Made by a program: the position numbers and the translations under genes. Of a stretch of 64,000 bases of DNA, positions 45,181-64,000 are shown one piece after another. Position 1 is the first letter of the stretch, and every line of letters starts with the position of its first letter. Origin of the DNA: Lamellibrachia satsuma (taxonomy: Eukaryota > Annelida > Polychaeta > Sabellida > Siboglinidae); NCBI GenBank assembly GCA_033239005.1, contig BSQZ01000001.1, positions 1,102,001 to 1,166,000 on the forward strand. The letters run 5' to 3'. A model generated the notes under the pieces. It saw only the letters and a program-made list of their open reading frames with translations, had not been told where the DNA came from and did no database searches.

Positions 45181-45870
45181 GCTTAACACTAACATCTCAT
45201 TGAAAAAGTACCATTTTGCTATGCCGCACATAGAGCTTGTTAATGCCATCGTGCCTACCCCCACTGTGGCCAGGAATATTGGTGTCTACTTCGATGATGT
45301 CCTAAATATGAAGAGCCATGTACAGCATGTGTGTCGCATGGCATATTACCATCTCCATAGTATACTGGCAGAATTCGAAATCTTCTGAATTGGAAAACCA
45401 CAGAGATGATGGTGCTTGTTTAAGTGATATCTCACCTTGGCAATTGAATTGGTCTGCTCTATGGAATTTCTGACCATCTTCTCACCAAGCTCCAGAGTGC
45501 AAAATGCTGCAACCCATCTAATAACCAGAACTAAAAGACGTGATCACATCATACCTGTTCTGATCGACCTTCACTGGCTGCCCATGAAACAACGCATCGA
45601 GTATAAACTGCTCATGCTCACGTTTCGCAACCTACACGGCCTGGCTGTGTCATACCTTATGGATCTGTTGAGGTGACACCATCCCACTTGCACGCTACGC
45701 CCCGCTGATGCTCACCAGCTGGAGGTCCCATGCAACAAGCTCTGTACTCAAGCGACCGAGCATTCTGACACGCAGCACTGCACCTCTGGAACAATCCGCC
45801 TGTTGCCATGCGTGCTGCAGATTGCCATAACTTCAAGAAGCAGCTTAAGACTCTTTAAATTACATTTGTC
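45181..45870 (+). pseudogene. LINE ORF2 C-terminus (CR1/L2-like), same element
   Basis: It encodes 'PTVARNIGVYFDDVLNMKSH' and 'VQHVCRMAYYHLHSI', then in other frames 'VQNAATHLITRTKRRDHIIP', 'VLIDLHWLPMKQRIEYKLL' and 'FRNLHGLAVSYLMDLL', all standard C-terminal LINE motifs. Most of the reverse transcriptase between 45180 and the array is missing. Confidence 0.85.
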
Positions 45871-47227
45871 TACAGTTATGAACTCATGCCACTTTTATTT
45901 CAACAACATGAACATTTTAGTATTCACTTTTAACTATTATTATTCACTTTTAATTTGTATCTTAAGTCTTTTAATCTTATTTATTTTAATACTATTTTAA
46001 TGCTTTATGCATCTTAGTCATATATATTCTTTATTTAAAACTCATTTATAAATGTTTTATTACTGTAATGCACCTCTGAATGGATACAACTGCCATATAT
46101 ATGGTGCATAAACAAAATGCTGTATTATTATTTATCAATAACCTAAAAAAAATTTTATTTGTGTTGCAGGGAGATATTAGTTTGAGATGCTGGAGTAATG
46201 CTAGCCTCACCCCGAACTACAGAAAAAAGGAGGAGAGCAACATGAAAGCCAGATTAATTTGCAATGTTTGTTATCCAGATGAAACGCCACAGCCAGTCCA
46301 CAATATATAACAGCAACACTTTACCAGCAAAGCATTTTGAAAAGAAAATGACAGAACACAAGCCATGGAATGATTGTATTTTATACATTTGTATTTTATT
46401 TTTATAATGCAGGCACATTATTCCTACTTTATAAATGTAGGCATAACATCTACAATGTGTATAAAAATTATCCTCCATTGATTCTTAATCAATCAGAATA
46501 CCTTTTACTTGCTCAATGCAGCCTGTCCATTGAACTGCGACTATTGGGACAGTATTAATTTAGTGTCGCTCAACAATGTAACTAAAGGTATTCTACACAT
46601 TTAAATTCTCCACATCATGCTGACTGTTTGCTACTTACTTGACCTTAAACTGCATCTAGATAAGAATCTTCTGTGCCAGAACAAAATACAAAAATAAAGC
46701 ATATAACAAAATATTCGGAGAAAACTGTATCACACAGTGGTTAGTAACTATAAATGCATGCCTTTATTCTAGCCATGTTCACATTTTGCCAGCAACCTAT
46801 GAAACTATATATCTATAAGCAAGAGAATTATCATTACTATTTTAAGAGAACATATTAATGGTAGAAGATAATGATGAACAACATGAGGCATGTATATATG
46901 AAGGCACACGCAGGCACAAGGTTATAAAAACTGATTTGTGACACTACTATCGTGTGTAAACGATCATTCTATCACTAAACAGTTACATAACTTTCACACA
47001 AATCAGTTTTACTTGCAGTACTTGTATGTAGTTACAATTCTTCTTTTTCCATCTTAATTTTGTGCTAATACATTTCAAGTAAACTGAATGCTGCTGATCC
47101 GGAGAGCTCCACAACATTCAGTACGCTATTTGGTGACCAGTCACCAGAACTGCATTAAGCCATTAAGAACATCACAGTCACATTCTGTATATAACAAAAC
47201 CAACCACTGTTCTTATCAAGTGCAAAA
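45871..47227. other. Intergenic, no gene supported
   Basis: AT-rich. An acceptor-like 'tttgtgttgcag' at about 46158-46169 precedes a short open frame, but there is no family resemblance or partner exon. Confidence 0.4.
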
Positions 47228-47470
47228 GAGTACTAGTACGGAGCAGGTCCCTTGGTGCGGATGGAAGAGGGCTGACAACCAAACAGAGCAGAGACAGTGA
47301 AACATTGAGGCCCCAGGAAAAGAGAAAGACAACAGTCAAGATGGGAAGGCTGTTAAGAGGGATGTGGGAAAGCCAGAGGAGGTTAAAAAGCTGCCAACAG
47401 GAAGCAGTGGAAAAGGACAACAGCCGAAGCAGTGCAACGGTACAAGAACTAGTAGGCGTCAACCATTTAA
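47228..47470 (+). mobile_element. LINE 3' fragment, family C, copy 2
   Basis: Second copy of the sequence at 27660-27895, same orientation, with small insertions. Frames contain stops. Confidence 0.6.
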
Positions 47471-47621
47471 AAGGAACAAGGAGGACGAACATAATATAAT
47501 TATACAGTGTATGCCACATTACCACAGACGGAGTAACAACATGTGAGGAACCAAAAAGCTATGGCAAATGTTCTGTGAACCCAAGGCGAAGGACACAACA
47601 AAAACAAAATGAGGAAATATG

Positions 47622-47860
47622 TAGGAGTGATGTGTGGGAGATATGTTGGAGTGATGTGAGGGAGATAATATGTTGAAATTATGAGAGAGAGAGAGAGATG
47701 TTGGAATTATGTGAGGGAGTTATGTTGGGAGATATGTTGGAGTGATGTGAGGGAAATATGTTGCATGGAATTATGTGAGGGAGAGATGTTGAAGTAATGT
47801 GAAGGAGATATGTTGGAATGATGTGAACGAAAGATATTGGAGGGAGGGATGGCATAAACA
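47622..47860. repeat. Minisatellite, about 24-bp unit (orientation -)
   Basis: 'ggagatatgttggagtgatg' plus 'tgag' copies: the inverse complement of the array at 43190-43560. Confidence 0.85.
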
Positions 47861-48232
47861 TTAAAACAATTTGTGATATAATCGTGCCCTATATGAGGTG
47901 TTACATCTTTCTTGTAGATCATCTTTAATCAAGCACGCTAACACATTTGTGCTTCTATGTACAAAGCTGTCATCATAATAGAGAATGCTAAACATTCCAA
48001 TAATAAACATATGTACACATTCATAAAGCAATGCTTACTTCCATAACTGAAATGGAGCAAAATATCACAATCTGTACAAAACTTATAAAAACGATTTGGC
48101 TATTGTCTTTAATAAAAATAAATAAATTTTCTTTTTTTTTGGAAACCGTGAAGCATTTCGCTATGTACAAAACTTAACAATCCTCAGACAAATATAGTTT
48201 TCAATATTGTCCCGCAAATCACATGTTGTCAG

Positions 48233-59233
<11,001 letters not shown>

Positions 59234-59307
59234 CTGGAAGACCAAGTGGCAGCATTCTCACAGAGGATGATTAATGAATGGACCACAGTTTCTACTGATT
59301 GCATTAA

Positions 59308-59395
59308 TGTGGGGCATGTTGGCTCAGTGGTTAGAGATCTGGACTGTCCATCATGAGCACCAGGGTTCAAGTCCTCCTGGGGCTGTTTTGAAACT
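59308..59395 (+). mobile_element. tRNA-derived SINE head
   Basis: A-box 'ttggctcagtggttagag' and B-box 'gggttcaagtcctcc'. A 3' continuation is short or lost. Lies about 75 bp upstream of the kinase SH2 exon. Confidence 0.65.
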
Positions 59396-59559
59396 TGGAC
59401 AATTTCATTCAATCCACTTTCTTTTTACCTGTGTCATTCCGAAAATGTACTAAAAGTCTTTAGTCAATGCCAGGGGAAATAAAAAACACACACGAGGGTA
59501 AATGTCATTCAAGAGGACCGGGGTTTGAGTTCACCTGCTTCTGTTTTGAATTTCCTGTG

Positions 59560-59800
59560 TCTCTCAGACAATAACCTCTCAAAACAACAACTCCTACATT
59601 TACCCTTTTCAAGGGGTGTTTGGAGTACATATAAAACAATGCTATCAGTGTAAATATGTTTGAAAATAAAATTGACAGACATCTGATACAGGCTACACAA
59701 AGATGAACAGTTGTTGGCCTCTCAATAAGCCAAGGTTTTCTTTTCCACTTGCCATCTAGAACTTGTTTCTTTGGTCAATCTTGTTAAATCTTATTAAAGC
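59560..59800 (+). mobile_element. LINE tail fragment, family D
   Basis: Shares 'acatctgata', 'ggctacaca', 'aagatga' and 'ctctcaataagccaaggttt' with 29340-29450 and a weaker third copy at 59900-59990. Confidence 0.55.
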
Positions 59801-59804
59801 GAAA

Positions 59805-60320
59805 CAAAAGTCATGGTTTGGGGCTATGCACCTAAAAAAGATAATAAAAACTAACCATGTGCAACATGCTAGCAGAGTGAATATGTTTCAAAACAAAAGG
59901 TTGACACATCTCAGGAAGGTGGGTTACACATAGACGAAACATTTTTGGACTCTCGATAGGTCATGGGTTCCCTTTGTCGACTTGTAATCTGGGCCTTTGC
60001 TTTGGACGGCAATCTTGGTAAATCTTGTTAAACTAAAACAAGAATATCATGCCAGTGGTATAATTAGAATGTGCTAGGAGAGTCCAGTCATCCGGGGATA
60101 TGACTGGAAGCATGACATGTTAACCAGCGTGACAAATAAGCACATGCGCAGTTCTATGAAATCGGGGTAAACTAGACTACAAGTGACATATTAAAGGAGG
60201 CCGGCATACACAGAACCAATGCAAAGTCTCAAACAAATGTGTTATTTTGCCAGAAAGAGGACTAGTTAGTAAACAAATGCCAATATATGTTACATAAGTT
60301 GAGTTTGGATGCAAACGAGG
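59805..60320 (+). repeat. Dispersed repeat family B, copy 2
   Basis: Collinear with 19635-19968 but with an internal 'ctctcgataggtcatgggtt' segment. Its 3' end passes without break into the LINE endonuclease frame at 60300. Confidence 0.65.
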
Positions 60321-60560
60321 CTGTAAGCATGATCGCTGACCACGTGCATGACCTCGAAAACTGTGCTCCCGACGTGACCAAGATCGTTACGGATGACTTC
60401 AATCATTGTGATCTCAACAAAGCTTTGCCGGGATACCAACAACAAGTGATGTGCACAACACGTGGTGATCGCACGCTTGACTTGTTCTATTGTAACATCA
60501 AGGACGCATACACGTCTGCCCCACTGCCACCACTGGGTCGCTCTGACTAAAATTTGGTAA
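60287..60560 (+). pseudogene. LINE endonuclease C-terminal part
   Basis: It encodes '[20 protein letters not shown]', '[20 protein letters not shown]' and 'LPPLGRSD', the DFN and GRSDH motifs of LINE AP-endonucleases. The conserved His after GRSD is replaced by a stop, so the copy is inactive. Confidence 0.88.
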
Positions 60561-60564
60561 GTCT

Positions 60565-63500
60565 CTTGCCGTGATACGTGGGATGCCCTAAAGGGATGTT
60601 TTAACTGTTACTGATTGGTCAGTGTTCACAGAAACAACAAGTGGACCAAGGATGTGTGGGATGCCCTAAAGGGATGTTTTGACTGTTACTGATTGGTCAG
60701 TGTTCACAGATACAAGTGGACCAAGGATGCGTGGGACGCCCTAAAGGGATGTTTTGACTGTTACTGATTGGTCAGTGTTCACAGACACAACAAGTGGACC
60801 AAGGATGTGTGGGACGCCCTAAAGGGATGTTTTGACTGTTACTGATTGGTCAGTGTTCACAGACACAAGTGGACCAAGGATACGTGGGATGCCTTAAAGG
60901 GATGTTTTGACTGTACTGATTGGTCAGTGTTCACAGACACAACAAGTGGACCAAGGATGCGTGGGACGCCCTAAAGGGATGCTTTGACTGTTACTGATTG
61001 GTCAGTGTTCACAGATACAAGTGGACCAAGGATGCGTGGGATGCCCTAAAGGGATGTTTTGACTGTTACTGATTGGTCAGTGTTCACAGAAACAACAAGT
61101 GGACCAAGGATGTGTGGGATGCCCTAAAGGGATGTTTTGATTGTTACTGATTGGTCAGTGTTCACAGATACAAGTAGACCAAGGATGCGTGGGATGCCCT
61201 AAAGGGATGTTTTGACTGTTACTGATTGGTCAGTGTTCACAGAAACAACAAGTGGACCAAGGATGTGTGGGATGCCCTAAAGGGATATTTTGATTGTTAC
61301 TGATTGGTCAGTGTTCACAGACACAACAAGTGGACCAAGGATGTGTGGGATGCCCTAAAGGGATGTTTTGACTGTTACTGATTGGTCAGTGTTCACAGAC
61401 ACAACAAGTGGACCAAGGATGTGTGGGATGCCCTAAAGGGATGTTTTGACTGTTATTGATTGGTCAGTGTTCACAGACACAACAAGTTGACCAAGGATGC
61501 ATGGGACGCCCTAAAGGGATGTTTTGACTGTTACTGATTGGTCAGTGTTCACAGATACGAGTGGACCAAGGATGCTTGGGACGCCCTAAAGGGATGTTTT
61601 GACTGTTACTGATTGGTCAGTGTTCACAGATACAAGTGGACCAAGGATGCTTGGGATGCCCTAAAGGGATGTTTTGACTGTTACTGATTGGTCAGTGTTT
61701 ACAGATACAAGTGGACCAAGGATGCTTGGGATGTCCTAAAGGGATGTTTTGACTGTTACTGATTGGTCAGTGTTCACAGACACAACAAGTTGACCAAGGA
61801 TGTGTGGGACGTCCTAAAGGGATGTTTTGACTGTTACTGATTGGTCAGTTTTCACAGACACAACAAATGGACCAAGGATGCGTGGGATGCCCTAAAGGGA
61901 TATTTTGACTGTTACTGATTGGTCAGTGTTCACAGACACAACAAGTGGACCAAGGATGTGTGGGATGCCCTAAAGGGATATTTTGACTGTTACTGATTGG
62001 TCAGTTTTCACAGACACAACAAGTGGACCAAGGATGCGTGGGACGCCCTAAAGGGATGTTTTGACTGTTACTGATTGGTCAGTGTTCACAGACACAACAA
62101 GTGGACCAAGGATGCGTGGGATGCCCTAAAGGGATGTTTTGACTGTTACTGATTGGTCAGTGTTCACAGACACAACAAGTGGAGCAAGGATGCTTGGGAT
62201 GCCCTAAAGGGATGTTTTGACTGTTACTGATTGGTCAGTGTTCACAGACACAACAAGTGGACTAAGGATGCTTGGGATGCCCTAAAGGGATGTTTTGACT
62301 GTTACTGATTGGTCAGTGTTCACAGATACAAGTGGACCAAGGATGCTTGGGATGTCCTAAAGGGATGTTTTGACTGTTACTGATTGGTCAGTGTTCACAG
62401 ATACAAGTGGACCAAGGATGCTTGGGATGCCCTAAAGGGATGTTTTGACTGTTACTGATTGGTCAGTGTTCACAGACACAACAAGTTGACCAAGGATGCT
62501 TGGGATGCCCTAAAGGGATGTTTTGACTGTTACTGAATGGTCAGTGTTCACAGACACAACAAGTGGACCAAGGATGTGTCGGATGCCCTAAAGGGATGTT
62601 TTGACTGTTACTGATTGGTCAGTGTTCACAGACACAAGTGGACCAAGGATGTGTGGGATGCCCTAAAGGGATGTTTTGACTGTTACTGATTGGTCAGTGT
62701 TCACAGACACAACAAGTTGACCAAGGATGTGTGGGACGCCCTAAAGGGATGTTTTGACTGTTACTGATTGGTCAGTGTTCGCAGATACAAGTGGACCAAG
62801 GATGCTTGGGATGCCCTAAAGGGATGTTTTGACTGTTACTGATTGGTCAGTGTTCACAGATACAAGTGGACCAAGGATGCTTGGGATGTCCTAAAGGGAT
62901 GTTTTGACTGTTACTGATTGGTCAGTGTTCACAGACACAACAAGTTGACCAAGGATGTGTGGGACGCCCTAAAGAGATGTTTTGACTGTTACTGATTGGT
63001 CGGTGTTCACAGACACAACAAGTGGACCAAGGATGTGTGGGACGCCCTAAAGGGATGTTTTGACTGTTACTGATTGGTCAGTGTTCACAGACACAACAAG
63101 TGGACCAAGGATGCGTGGGACGCCCTAAAGGGATGTTTTGACTGTACTGATTGGTAAGTGTTCACAGACACAAGTGGACCAAGGATGCGTGGGACGCCCT
63201 AAAGGGACGTTTTGACTGTACTGATTGGTCAGTGTTCACAGACACAACAAGTGGACCAAGGATGCGTGGGACGCCCTAAAGGGATGTTTTGACTGTACTG
63301 ATTGGTAAGTGTTCACAGACACAAGTGGACCAAGGATGCGTGGGACGCCCTAAAGGGACGTTTTGACTGTACTGATTGGTAAGTGTTCACAGACACAACA
63401 AGTGGACCAAGGATGCGTGGGACGCCCTAAAGGGACGTTTTGACTGTACTGATTGGTCAGTGTTCACAGACACAACAAGTGGACCAAGGATGCGTGGGAC

Positions 63501-63670
63501 GCCCTAAAGGGATGTTTTGACTGTACTGATTGGTAAGTGTTCACAGACACAAGTGGACCAAGGATGCGTGGGACGCCCTAAAGGGACGTTTTGACTGTAC
63601 TGATTGGTCAGTGTTCACAGACACAACAAGTAGACCAAGGATGTTTTGACTGTACTGATTGGTCAGTGTT
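60565..63670 (+). repeat. Array of about 40 copies, 74-78 bp, inside the LINE
   Basis: The unit reads 'gtgggatgccctaaaggg', 'atgttttgactgttactg', 'attggtcagtgttcacag' and 'acacaacaagtggaccaagg'. It translates in part to 'KWTKDAWDALKGCFDCTDW' and 'SVFTDTT', the LINE segment between endonuclease and reverse transcriptase. Most copies carry an extra T ('tgttactg') that breaks the frame; only the last copies read 'tgtactg'. Confidence 0.95.
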
Positions 63671-64000
63671 TACAGACACAACAAGTGACATCAACGAAAA
63701 TGCAGACAAAGTGTGCGAATACATTAATTTCTGTGTTGAAAGTATCGTCCCCAACAAAACAGTAAAGATCTACCCCAACAATAAGCCCTGGGCAACCAAG
63801 CACATTGAATAGAAAGAAAAAAGCTCTTGTACAGAAAGACAGAGATGTTACGTGAGATACAGAAGGAACTGAAGAGAGAGATAAGGAAAGGGAAATTAGA
63901 GTACAAAAGGAAAATAGAAGAAAATTTTCAGACGAACAACATGAAACAGGTGTGGGAAGGGCTGAATATGATAAGTGGTTACAAAATAGACAAAGGAAAT
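63660..64000 (+). pseudogene. LINE ORF2 continuing past the window edge
   Basis: It encodes 'DINENADKVCEYINFCVESI', 'VPNKTVKIYPNNKPWATKHI', then after a frameshift near 63811 'LREIQKELKREIRKGKLEY' and 'FQTNNMKQVWEGLNMISGYK'. This is the region before the reverse transcriptase fingers in I/Jockey-type LINEs. The RT domain would lie beyond 64000. Confidence 0.88.

Noticed and set aside
46080..46310. Possible exon after 'tttgtgttgcag' at about 46169
   Set aside because: No homology, no partner exon and no phase-consistent donor were found.
59234..64000. SH3, TH or PH exons of the kinase
   Set aside because: I looked on the - strand for an SH3 'ALYDF'-like or PH-like segment and saw none; the region is SINE and LINE sequence, so these exons are probably beyond the window.

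Overview
The window is nuclear DNA from an invertebrate animal: spliced genes with long introns, tRNA-derived SINEs, several LINE families, Penelope-like and hAT-like elements, and a very high load of micro- and minisatellites. A cephalochordate (amphioxus-like) genome fits best, because minisatellites that span exon-intron junctions have, as far as I remember, been described there. This is an inference, not a demonstrated assignment.

Three real genes can be rebuilt exon by exon with consistent GT/AG sites and reading phases. (1) + strand, 8725-21847: a TTLL11-type tubulin polyglutamylase, 7 coding exons, 648 aa, apparently complete. (2) - strand, 40391-24552: a mitoguardin (MIGA/FAM73) orthologue, 12 coding exons, 492 aa, apparently complete. 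It converges on the TTLL11 gene; human TTLL11 and MIGA2 both lie on 9q33-34, so the neighbourhood may be old. (3) - strand, 59233-48233: a Tec/BTK-family tyrosine kinase, 10 exons covering SH2, linker and kinase domain to the stop codon. Its PH/TH/SH3 part is not in the window and presumably lies past the right edge.

Layout: 1-8.7 kb is gene-poor (dispersed repeat, microsatellites, a decayed LINE on the - strand at 5.0-6.7 kb, a 26-bp array). 8.7-21.8 kb is TTLL11, with arrays at two splice sites and a CCTG tract in intron 4. 21.8-24.6 kb is convergent intergenic DNA. 24.6-40.4 kb is MIGA, with hAT-like insertions against three acceptors and a 56-bp satellite. 40.4-48.2 kb holds a 22-bp array, a LINE whose endonuclease segment became a satellite, and two inverted related minisatellites. 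48.2-59.2 kb is the kinase. 59.3-64 kb holds SINE and LINE debris and a second LINE with about 3 kb of internal tandem repeats.

The most striking observation is that at least four splice junctions in three unrelated genes (TTLL11 exon 3 acceptor and exon 4 donor, MIGA exon 9 acceptor, kinase exon 8 donor) are the founding unit of a tandem array, so that each splice site is followed or preceded by many near-identical copies of itself. In two cases (14-codon and 6-codon periods) use of a copy would insert in-frame repeats into the protein. Two LINEs show the same behaviour with coding segments as founders. All boundaries were worked out by eye, without alignment software or transcript data.
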